Below, one piece after another: positions 1 through 6,058 of a stretch of DNA of 9,113 nt. Position numbers and translations under genes: made by a program. The notes under the pieces are model-generated. The model was given only the letters and a program-made list of their open reading frames with translations. It ran no database searches and was not told the DNA's origin. Each line of letters starts with the position of its first letter. Positions within the stretch are counted from its first letter, which is position 1. The DNA is from Methanobacteriota archaeon. Lineage in GTDB: Archaea; Thermoplasmatota; Poseidoniia; Poseidoniales; Thalassarchaeaceae. The stretch is taken from NCBI GenBank assembly GCA_002727275.1, contig PBWO01000001.1, forward strand, positions 1 to 9,113, written 5' to 3'.

Positions 1-2291
1 AGATAGACGGTAGCGAATAGCAAGGCAATCTGTTCAACTTCTATTCCATTGGTTACTAGGAAGGCGACGAAGGCGACGTTAGCGAAGCCGGAAGGTAGGC
101 CCTGTGCGACATAAAGGATACACAGGGCTATAGTTCTCGATGCCTTGTTCTCTGAGAGTGCCTCACCGTTGCGTAGGCCGCGGAAAAATGAGCCGAATGT
201 ACCAATGAAGGATTTGATTTTCTGTAATATTAGATCCAGCCAATTGCTGGTTTCGATTTCATCCGTTTCATCTGATTTGTCGGAAGAGGATTTTTTCATT
301 GCAGCGGAGAACTTTCTGTCCCACCTCTCAGTCGTCATGATGAACCCAAGCAGTGCCAAAACCAATGCAAAGGGCACAAAGAAGACCCATGAGCCCATAG
401 AAGTCAGGCCCTCTAAAGCTCCTGATTCAGACTGGCCGTCAATGAGTACAACTCTTCGGGCATCAATTGGAGAGATGCTGTCCTCAGAGATAACTAGTCG
501 GGCATAGACTGTTGAATTACCAGATTCAGTGTGAGGGTCGAGTTTGACTCTCCAAGTCGCCCAGTCACCATTCTTCGACAGGTCTGCGGCACCCTTCCAT
601 TCGCCTCCTCCAACCTTAACCTCTACGACACCCATCCCGGGTGCACCGCCTGATGCGGTGCCAGCGATGTAACTCTCATTGCCAATCTCCTGTAGTGTAA
701 CTAAGTCCATTGAGACGTTTAGCGAACGGTCGATGCTTCCTGCAGCCTCAACAAAGGCCACGGGATCTGCCTGGCCGTATCCAAACTCGTTGTCGGGACG
801 TGTCTCCAGCAGACTGCAGTCATTGAATCCAGGATCATCCAAGAGGGCGATTTCTCTCTCTATCGAGTGGGCTGCGATGATGTCCTTGAACTCGGTAGGA
901 GTCAGGTCTGGGTTAGCCTGTATCATCAGCGCTGCAATACCTGCCATCAGAGGAGTGGCCATGCTGGTGCCGGATTTGCTCGTATATCCATCCTGAGTGG
1001 CTGCATCTGGTGCCATGATGCTAGATCCAATAGTAGCAACATCTGGCTTAACACGCAAGTCAGAAGTATACCCTCTACTACTGTAGATAGCCAGTCCGAG
1101 GTCCTTGTCTAGGCTAGCTACAGTGACTGGCAGCTTAGCGTCGCCTGGGCTATCTATGGTATTACAACCAGCGAACGTCGCGCCTCCGAATTCGTTACCG
1201 GCAGACAGTGTGGTGATGATGCCGGCCTCAACAACCATGTCCATCTGACGGCTCCAAGCAGAGTTGCCGTCGTTGTCGAAGTGAATCTCAAACTGTTGCT
1301 CACCCAGCGAGGAGGTCACGATATCAATGCCGTGCTTGTCCTTGTTGTCAATGGCCCATTGGGCACCTTGCATGACATCCTCAATATCGCCATCGCAGCA
1401 TGCTAAGATGTTGATTAGCCACGCTCCTGGGGCGGCTCCCACATACCTCAGACCTGTGGCTGGGTCTGTCTGGCCACCGCCGCTACCGGCGGCGATTCCG
1501 GCGACGTGAGTGCCATGGGTTCCGGAATCGTATGACTCAGCGGGATCATGTTCCTCATCAGTGATTACAGCATCGAAGAAGGCGATAATCTTGGGGTCGC
1601 AATCTGCGGGAACAGGTGGAGGAGTAGGGTCCGTAGGGTCGGGTTCTGGAGGGTCGTCAATGCAGGTAAATGGGTCGTCGTCCATGTCATTGAGTCCCTC
1701 GTGGTCGCCTCGAACTCCGGTGTCGAGGATTGCGATTACAGAACCAGTACCGTCCAGACCAAGGTCTTGCCAGACTGCATCGACCCCCATATTCGGAACT
1801 GCTTCGTGCATGTTTGGCTCGGCTAGACCTAGGTCCTCGATCATCACCACTCCGGGAAGTGAACGGATTCCGTTCGAGCCTAGGATTATGCTGAATGGGG
1901 CTGTGGCAGAAACGGTGTCTAGATAGGTGAAGCGGAAGGTGACCTCAGCTCCTAATGCTTCCAGAGCTGAAATATCTGCATCCGTAGGATGGTGATTGTA
2001 GTCAACGAAAATTCGTGCACTTCCTGGTGGAGCCCTCTTCCACCAGTCCTGCTGTAGTTCGGCGGGTTGCTCAAGCAGCCATTCCAGCCTGTCATCAATC
2101 TGGTTACCATCCTTGTCACGGCTCCAATAGAGCCACCAGTTCGGATGTACATCGTGCTCTACCGAAGATATCCAATTCCCATCAGCATCGAATCCACCCG
2201 GCTCTCTCTCAGCAATAATTGTGGACGAGGCGAGAGGGATTAGGAACAACAGCGCGATTGCTGTTGCCAGTGCTGCTCGGCGTCCTACCAT
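1..2291 (-). CDS. Secreted subtilisin-like (S8) serine protease fused to an AmpG-like MFS transporter domain, 3' end outside window
   Basis: The frame is open for 763 codons and runs off the window at base 1. In order: a signal peptide (residues 1-29, MVGRR then a long Ala/Leu/Ile core ending near ASS); a propeptide-like region (about 60-170); the S8 catalytic domain with D190 in ILDTG, H259 in HGTHVAG, oxyanion N366 in SAGNEFG and nucleophile S443 in SGTSMATP; a beta-rich, probably Ig-like region (about 520-630); a transmembrane helix (about 634-652) followed by a basic WDRK stretch; a charged linker (about 653-718); then hydrophobic sequence (719 onward, RTIALCILYVAQGLPSGF) resembling the first helix of AmpG/PAT-type MFS permeases. 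Predicted topology agrees: protease outside, linker inside, transporter starting from the cytosol. A Pro/Asp-rich loop lies between D190 and H259, flanked by C210 and C231. The protease call is very sure. The MFS call rests on about 45 residues. The start is the ATG that gives a clean signal peptide, 50 bp after the upstream kinase gene. Confidence 0.88.
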   Translation of the reverse strand, partial: MVGRRAALATAIALLFLIPLASSTIIAEREPGGFDADGNWISSVEHDVHPNWWLYWSRDKDGNQIDDRLEWLLEQPAELQQDWWKRAPPGSARIFVDYNHHPTDADISALEALGAEVTFRFTYLDTVSATAPFSIILGSNGIRSLPGVVMIEDLGLAEPNMHEAVPNMGVDAVWQDLGLDGTGSVIAILDTGVRGDHEGLNDMDDDPFTCIDDPPEPDPTDPTPPPVPADCDPKIIAFFDAVITDEEHDPAESYDSGTHGTHVAGIAAGSGGGQTDPATGLRYVGAAPGAWLINILACCDGDIEDVMQGAQWAIDNKDKHGIDIVTSSLGEQQFEIHFDNDGNSAWSRQMDMVVEAGIITTLSAGNEFGGATFAGCNTIDSPGDAKLPVTVASLDKDLGLAIYSSRGYTSDLRVKPDVATIGSSIMAPDAATQDGYTSKSGTSMATPLMAGIAALMIQANPDLTPTEFKDIIAAHSIEREIALLDDPGFNDCSLLETRPDNEFGYGQADPVAFVEAAGSIDRSLNVSMDLVTLQEIGNESYIAGTASGGAPGMGVVEVKVGGGEWKGAADLSKNGDWATWRVKLDPHTESGNSTVYARLVISEDSISPIDARRVVLIDGQSESGALEGLTSMGSWVFFVPFALVLALLGFIMTTERWDRKFSAAMKKSSSDKSDETDEIETSNWLDLILQKIKSFIGTFGSFFRGLRNGEALSENKASRTIALCILYVAQGLPSGFANVAFVAFLVTNGIEVEQIALLFATVY

Positions 2292-2301
2292 GGGTAGGAC
2301 G
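2281..2301. repeat. Perfect 9-bp inverted repeat spanning the protease start codon
   Basis: The arms CGTCCTACC (2281-2289) and GGTAGGACG (2293-2301) are exact reverse complements separated by 3 bp. In the minus-strand mRNA the G of the start ATG (2291-2289) lies in the 3' arm and its A and U lie in the 3-nt loop. If folded, the hairpin would hide the start and the space where a ribosome binding site would sit. It could be a translational control element or chance. Under equal base frequencies, a 9-bp perfect repeat at one fixed spacing is expected roughly 0.03 times in 9 kb, more if spacing is free. Confidence 0.45.
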
Positions 2302-2341
2302 AAAGTGGGGTGGTGTTTGAGGCTTAGGTAGGGAGTAATTG

Positions 2342-3211
2342 TCAGTTTACTTGTATGCCAATCTCGTCATAGTCCCATTCCACGATTTCCCAACCAGCAT
2401 TCTCAACTACAGAAATCGTATTACTGAGGCCCATTGGAGAGCAAAGAATACCCACGGATCCGCCGCCGCCTGCACCAAGCGCCTTCCATGCGACGACTGA
2501 GCCGGATTCCTTGAGTTCCCCCATAACTTCTCGGAATGGATCGTGAATCGACCTGTCAATGAGGTCAACACCATCGCAGACTTCGTTGAGTGCCTTGACA
2601 ACTAATTCCCTGCGATCCCTCTGCAGGCCGTCTGCCATGTTCCTAGCAGCCCCCCTAATTAGGTGCAAACCGGAAATGACTTCCTCATCGCTCTCTTCGT
2701 AGCGCTCCCAGACTTTTGAGTGAATGTCCCCCGACTTGTGCTCGATTCCAGTGTAGGCTATCACGAAGTGCTTGCGAAGCCAGTTCCTAGCCGACTTCAT
2801 TGGCTCGAAGGGCATCTCCTCGACCTCGTCACCTAGGAACAGCAGGTGATTGAAACCTCCACGGGCTGCTGCCCACTGATCCTGCCTGCCTCCCTTGTTC
2901 TCGAGTAATGCCTCGAACTGGAAGGCTAGTTCAGCGATGTCCTCGGGGCTCTTTCCACCACCGGCTATGGTCGCAATAAGTCCGACATTCATGGCCCCGC
3001 TAGTGCCCAATCCCGAGCCCGTTGGCATGTCGCTGCTATATTCTACTCTGATTCGCCCCTCGTCATCCTTCTCTAGGGAGCTGCGGATGTATCTGTTGAT
3101 GGCGAAGTTGACGACCTCGCCACCGTGATCTCCTGAGTACGGTTGGACGTCGGTCCAGCCTCCTGCAAGGTCAACTCTGACGGGAACAATCACCTCGATT
3201 CGTTCCGTCAT
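2342..3211 (-). CDS. GHMP-family sugar kinase (HddA / fucokinase type)
   Basis: This 289-residue protein shows all three GHMP kinase motifs: the N-terminal substrate motif PVRVDLAGGWTD (10-21), the phosphate loop PTGSGLGTSGAM (63-74), and the C-terminal glycine-rich GAGGGGSVGIL (about 247-257). GGRQDQWAAARGGFN (107-121), with D111 in the usual catalytic-base position, is typical of D-glycero-D-manno-heptose 7-phosphate kinase and L-fucokinase relatives rather than mevalonate, homoserine or galactokinases. It therefore probably phosphorylates a sugar or sugar phosphate, using ATP in the cytosol, for nucleotide-sugar or glycan synthesis. The exact substrate cannot be read from sequence. No Shine-Dalgarno sequence is evident before the ATG, so the transcript may be leaderless. 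It is divergent from ribB and lies 50 bp upstream of the protease on the same strand, suggesting shared transcription. Length is near that of shorter family members (HddA is about 340), so the domain is compact but not visibly truncated. Confidence 0.85.
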   Translation of the reverse strand: MTERIEVIVPVRVDLAGGWTDVQPYSGDHGGEVVNFAINRYIRSSLEKDDEGRIRVEYSSDMPTGSGLGTSGAMNVGLIATIAGGGKSPEDIAELAFQFEALLENKGGRQDQWAAARGGFNHLLFLGDEVEEMPFEPMKSARNWLRKHFVIAYTGIEHKSGDIHSKVWERYEESDEEVISGLHLIRGAARNMADGLQRDRRELVVKALNEVCDGVDLIDRSIHDPFREVMGELKESGSVVAWKALGAGGGGSVGILCSPMGLSNTISVVENAGWEIVEWDYDEIGIQVN

Positions 3212-3244
3212 CGTTCATGGCAGTAGAGCAACGCATGAGAAGGA

Positions 3245-3261
3245 TTCGGTCTATGACCGAA
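3245..3261. promoter_or_regulatory. 17-bp perfect palindrome in the kinase/ribB divergent promoter, candidate operator
   Basis: TTCGGTC (3245-3251) and GACCGAA (3255-3261) are exact reverse complements around TAT. The centre is 23 bp before the ribB ATG, which is about where a TATA box would sit for a leaderless archaeal transcript, and CTATGA in the centre is TATA-like. A repressor bound here would block ribB and possibly the kinase. RbkR, the archaeal regulator fused to riboflavin kinase, is a natural candidate because it controls rib genes in other archaea. I cannot confirm that this matches its known site. Confidence 0.5.
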
Positions 3262-3275
3262 AAGAACGGGTATGT

Positions 3276-4007
3276 ATGGCCCCTCCGGTAAACATGAGCC
3301 CGGCGGTTGAGCGAGCGATTGCTGCTTTCGCTGCAGGAGATCCGGTGATGGTGTTTGACTCAGATTTCAGAGAAAGAGAGACGGATTTACTGTGGCCAGT
3401 AGATGCTGCCACTCCTAAGATTATGAGGACGCTGCGCAACGATTGTGGAGGCTTGCTCTTCTTAGCAATCGGAAACGAAATCGGTGAGATGTTTGGCCTG
3501 CCTTGGCTACAGGACATCCACACTCATCCGGCTCTTGTCGATGAGAATCCCGTTCTGGGCGAGTTGATTACTGATGATCTTCAGTACGATAATCGCTCGG
3601 CTTTCACCCTCTCAATTAACCACCGAAAGACATACACAGGCATTACTGACAGAGATAGGGCATTGACTACTAGGAGGTTTGGAGAATTGTCTCAAGAGTT
3701 GATAGCTAGTGGCGCTGATGGAGAGTCTGCTCGCATCGCACTGGGAGCGGAGTTTCGAACCCCTGGTCACATCCCAGTCTGCAGGGAGTCGCCTCTGGGG
3801 CTAAGGTCACGCCAGGGCCACACAGAACTTGCCGTATCCATAGCGCGTCTTTCCGGGCGCCCTCCGTGCACGATTGGGGCTGAAATGCTGGAACCAGATG
3901 GGGATGGCGCACTGTCTGTGGATGCAGCTAGGGAATACGCTGAGAAGTACGGAATACCTATGATTACCGGGGGCGAAATACTCGAAGCAATGGGAATCGA
4001 AGAGTAG
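3276..4007 (+). CDS. ribB: 3,4-dihydroxy-2-butanone 4-phosphate synthase
   Basis: This enzyme converts ribulose 5-phosphate to 3,4-dihydroxy-2-butanone 4-phosphate plus formate, supplying the four-carbon unit for lumazine synthesis. The 243-residue sequence has the family's acidic metal/substrate loop (FRERETD, 31-37), DCGG (56-59), DNRSAFTLSI (106-115, the counterpart of the DTPFTVS-type motif), TGITDRDRA (121-129), HIPVCRES (165-172) and RQGHTEL (179-185). It stands alone, with no GTP cyclohydrolase II domain, as in archaea and E. coli. First gene of a four-gene flavin operon. Start: ATG at 3276. An in-frame ATG at 3294 (M7) is possible, and conserved sequence begins only around residue 8-10, so the start is not certain. 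No strong Shine-Dalgarno sequence precedes it. The 17-bp palindrome just upstream is the likely control site. Confidence 0.93.
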   Translation: MAPPVNMSPAVERAIAAFAAGDPVMVFDSDFRERETDLLWPVDAATPKIMRTLRNDCGGLLFLAIGNEIGEMFGLPWLQDIHTHPALVDENPVLGELITDDLQYDNRSAFTLSINHRKTYTGITDRDRALTTRRFGELSQELIASGADGESARIALGAEFRTPGHIPVCRESPLGLRSRQGHTELAVSIARLSGRPPCTIGAEMLEPDGDGALSVDAAREYAEKYGIPMITGGEILEAMGIEE

Positions 4008-4034
4008 AGAAGATATGGCGAGGCCGGTCTGGTT

Positions 4035-4493
4035 ATGACACGCGTGATGGCAGTAGGTGTGTTCGACCTTCTACACGCTGGTCATCTGCACTACGTCGAG
4101 CAGGCCAAGAGCCTCGGGGATGAGCTCGTAGTTGTCGTCGCTCACGACGACACCGTGAGGAAGCAAAAGCACGAGCCAATTACTACTCATGATCTCAGAT
4201 GTAGGATGGTATCGGGACTCAAACCAGTCGATACAGCAATGGTCGGTAACCCACCGACCTCGCCGATATTCGACATTCTAGATGATATCGAGCCCGACAT
4301 AATCGCTTTGGGCTATGATCAGAAACACTCTGTCGATGCCATCCGAGAAGGATTGGCCGCGCATGGGCACTCGCATATCGAGGTCATAAGAGTCGAAGGT
4401 CTCTCAGACGACCTTGACGGCACTCGCAAGATTATCGCTAGAATCCTCGACCTCTGGCCAGGTGCCGAAGGCGGCCCATACGAGGAGGACTAG
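4035..4493 (+). CDS. ribL: FAD synthase, archaeal cytidylyltransferase-like type
   Basis: This 152-residue nucleotidyltransferase carries the HxGH motif as HAGH (14-17) after GVFDLL, a Lys-rich loop RKQK (42-45) following HDDTV, RCRMVSGLKPVD (55-66), LGYDQ (92-96) and a C-terminal GTRK (129-132) in place of ISSTxxK. This matches the archaeal RibL family, which adenylylates FMN to FAD. The rib-operon context supports FAD synthase over the related glycerol-3-phosphate and ethanolamine-phosphate cytidylyltransferases. It starts 27 bp after ribB. The only cysteine is C56, whereas the characterised Methanocaldococcus enzyme is, as I recall, described with two C-terminal cysteines important for activity, so this version may be redox-insensitive. 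The acidic tail GGPYEED overlaps the ribosome binding site for ribE. Confidence 0.85.
   Translation: MTRVMAVGVFDLLHAGHLHYVEQAKSLGDELVVVVAHDDTVRKQKHEPITTHDLRCRMVSGLKPVDTAMVGNPPTSPIFDILDDIEPDIIALGYDQKHSVDAIREGLAAHGHSHIEVIRVEGLSDDLDGTRKIIARILDLWPGAEGGPYEED
4482..4488 (+). promoter_or_regulatory. Shine-Dalgarno sequence that fixes the ribE start
   Basis: GAGGAGG, embedded in the last codons of ribL, lies 9 bp before ATG 4498. That ATG begins MYTGIV, the canonical N-terminus of riboflavin synthase. This rules out a longer version starting inside ribL at 4414 and shows translational coupling of the two genes. Confidence 0.7.
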
Positions 4494-4497
4494 AGGG

Positions 4498-5103
4498 ATG
4501 TACACCGGCATAGTGGCCGGAACGGCCCCGATTCTCAGCATAGAGGAAAGGGACGGTTTTCGCTCCTTCACTATCGATCTGACAGGCTTCGACGATGGTC
4601 TAGAGATTGGTGCTAGCGTGTCATTGGATGGCGTGTGCATGACAGTGGTTGGAATCGAATCGGGGCGGGTCGGATTCGATGCTGTCGAGGAAACTCTGGA
4701 ACGTACGACTCTAGCAGATAGGTCGAATGGAGACGTTCTCAATGTCGAACGCTCCCTCAGACTGGGAGATGAGCTTGGGGGCCATATGCTCTCTGGGCAT
4801 GTAATGTGCACCGCTGAGATTCTTGAAAGAGCAGAAGTCGGCGAGGGAGTGGACCTGCGTATTTCCATACCAGATGAAGTTCGGCCCTACATCCTAGAAA
4901 AGGGATACGTAGCAGTAGATGGGATGTCATTGACCGTGGGCCGCGTGGATGATTCCGGCTTTGATCTGCACATCATCCCTGAGACCCTCAGAGTCACTAC
5001 GATAGGTCAGAAGGAAGTCGGGGGGAGCGTGAACATCGAGGTAGATTCGCAAACCCAAGCCATTGTGGATACGCTCAGCAGGAGCATGGGGGGGAGCGGA
5101 TGA
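4498..5103 (+). CDS. ribE: Riboflavin synthase, two-barrel bacterial/eukaryotic type
   Basis: This enzyme dismutates two molecules of 6,7-dimethyl-8-ribityllumazine into riboflavin and the pyrimidine recycled by lumazine synthase. The 201-residue protein is the classic tandem lumazine-binding fold: barrel 1 opens with MYTGIV and has SLDGVCMTV (42-50) and ETLERTTL (65-72); barrel 2 repeats these as AVDGMSLTV (139-147) and ETLRVTTIG (162-170), with GGHMLSGHV (94-102) between. The C-terminal VDSQTQAIVDT helix (182-192) is the trimerisation segment in bacterial enzymes. Length is as expected for the family (about 200-215). Many archaea instead use an unrelated, lumazine-synthase-like riboflavin synthase, so the bacterial type here suggests an ancient transfer or lineage-specific replacement. 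Its stop overlaps the ribH start (ATGA). Confidence 0.95.
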   Translation: MYTGIVAGTAPILSIEERDGFRSFTIDLTGFDDGLEIGASVSLDGVCMTVVGIESGRVGFDAVEETLERTTLADRSNGDVLNVERSLRLGDELGGHMLSGHVMCTAEILERAEVGEGVDLRISIPDEVRPYILEKGYVAVDGMSLTVGRVDDSGFDLHIIPETLRVTTIGQKEVGGSVNIEVDSQTQAIVDTLSRSMGGSG

Positions 5104-5495
5104 AGCTGGGGATTGTATGCGGCTCATTCCACCGCGACGAGGTCGAGAGGATGCTAGAATATGCTCGCGATGAAGCGGCTTCGAAGAACTGGGAGGTCGT
5201 GGATGTGGCCTGGGTTCCCGGATCGATGGAAGCGCCCCTAGCACTAGATCGGATGCTGCGCCAAGATGAGATGGATGGTGCGGTGGTTTTGGGAATCATC
5301 GAGCGGGGTGAGACTGATCATGGCCTTGTCATGGGTCAGTCAGTAACCAAGGCAGTAATTGAGCTTCAGATTACTCACAACAAGCCTATTGGACTCGGCA
5401 TAATCGGCCCCGGAGCAGAGCCGGAACATATCGAGCCGCGCCTAGAACCACATGCCCGCGCCGCTGTTGGTGCGGTGGCAGCGATGATTGGGTGA
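5100..5495 (+). CDS. ribH: 6,7-dimethyl-8-ribityllumazine synthase
   Basis: This enzyme condenses 5-amino-6-ribitylaminouracil with the RibB product to form lumazine, the substrate of riboflavin synthase. The 131-residue sequence has the aromatic/Arg N-terminal site (GSFHRDEV, 8-15), PGSMEAPLA (40-48), and GIIERGETDH (65-74) with H74 in the catalytic position. It is as short as archaeal lumazine synthases, compared with about 155 residues in E. coli. The ATG overlaps the ribE stop by 4 bp, so the two are probably translationally coupled, and a G-rich stretch (about 5089-5099) may serve as a weak ribosome binding site. It is the last gene of the operon. The convergent gene ends 14 bp away, and I see no clear terminator hairpin in the gap. 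Confidence 0.93.
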   Translation: MKLGIVCGSFHRDEVERMLEYARDEAASKNWEVVDVAWVPGSMEAPLALDRMLRQDEMDGAVVLGIIERGETDHGLVMGQSVTKAVIELQITHNKPIGLGIIGPGAEPEHIEPRLEPHARAAVGAVAAMIG

Positions 5496-5509
5496 AATTG
5501 GGCTTAGAC

Positions 5510-6037
5510 TTATTCCATGGACCATAGTTTCTCATAATCAGTGTTTCCAAAGCCCTCTGGAACTCCCCATTTTTTGATATAATAATCAATAGGCACGGCG
5601 CCATCTCCTCTATCTACGCCATAGTTTTCCCCGTAGATATCCTGTACAATAGGTGCTGGCCCATTGTATGTAATGTACCAATCCTCGGGAACATCTGGGC
5701 CGCTTTCAGTTCCGTCTGGCCCTATCCAATTCTCTCCGGATAACAATTTTTGTTCCCCGCTATCGTTTTCAGATTCTTGCGATGAGTTTTCTATATTTTG
5801 GGACGCACTATCCAAACTGTTGGCTATGATTTTGTATGCTACAACATCGGCAATCAGGGAGACAATTGCAAACCCCGCAGAAATTCCAATTCTAATTGGC
5901 TGATCTTCGCTAATGATTGGCGAGACTACGAAGTAAATTACCAGATTGATTACAACCCATCCAAAGCCGAGATAGTATGGTAGGATTTTCAATAAAGGAT
6001 TGTTGACAGCGTTGGCGGTGGTTGTTCTATCTGACAT
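5510..6037 (-). CDS. Unknown two-helix membrane protein with acidic C-terminal tail
   Basis: I do not recognise this 175-residue protein. Two transmembrane helices are clear (about 20-42, YYLGFGWVVINLVIYF; and about 48-70, IRIGISAGFAIVSLIADVV). A Ser/Asn/Glu-rich low-complexity linker follows (about 73-94), then a tail of about 80 residues rich in Gly, Pro, Asp, Tyr and Trp (WIGPDGTESGPDVPEDWY, then several GENYG/GVDRGDG-like turns). Both ends of the hairpin would be on the same side of the membrane, probably the cytosol. It has a TGGGGT-like ribosome binding site about 9 bp before ATG and follows the flavoprotein gene by 21 bp, so it is probably co-expressed. The tail has short similar phrases but no clear repeat unit or metal-binding motif. 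It is likely a real gene, given the spacing, ribosome binding site and membrane pattern. Confidence 0.7.
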   Translation of the reverse strand: MSDRTTTANAVNNPLLKILPYYLGFGWVVINLVIYFVVSPIISEDQPIRIGISAGFAIVSLIADVVAYKIIANSLDSASQNIENSSQESENDSGEQKLLSGENWIGPDGTESGPDVPEDWYITYNGPAPIVQDIYGENYGVDRGDGAVPIDYYIKKWGVPEGFGNTDYEKLWSME

Positions 6038-6058
6038 AAGCAGTACCCCAAATTGCTC

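Noticed and set aside
289..297. T-run (GATTTTTTC) that could be a transcription terminator
   Set aside because: It lies within the continuous protease-transporter frame, encoding Lys-Lys-Ser on the minus strand, and has no hairpin or gene end nearby.
297..299. An internal ATG that could start a separate MFS gene
   Set aside because: No stop separates it from the protease, it falls inside the charged linker, and no ribosome binding site is evident. Kept only as the main alternative to the fusion.
145..1926. Plus-strand open frames of up to 138 codons (for example 145-507 and 1510-1926)
   Set aside because: They lie opposite the protease gene, are Ser/Pro-rich low-complexity translations of its antisense strand, and show no family motif.
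3212..3275. FMN riboswitch before ribB
   Set aside because: Only 64 bp separate the two divergent genes, too short for the FMN aptamer, and the only structure is the small palindrome.
4414..4497. An upstream ATG that would extend riboflavin synthase by 28 residues
   Set aside because: The extension lies wholly inside ribL and is unlike the family. MYTGIV at 4498 is the conserved N-terminus and has a strong Shine-Dalgarno sequence 9 bp upstream.
4404..4868. Minus-strand open frame of 154 codons across ribL and ribE
   Set aside because: Antisense to two confidently identified enzymes, Ser/Arg/Pro-rich, with no recognisable domain.
5496..5509. Terminator between convergent ribH and the unknown membrane protein
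   Set aside because: The 14-bp gap holds no stem-loop or T-tract that I can see.
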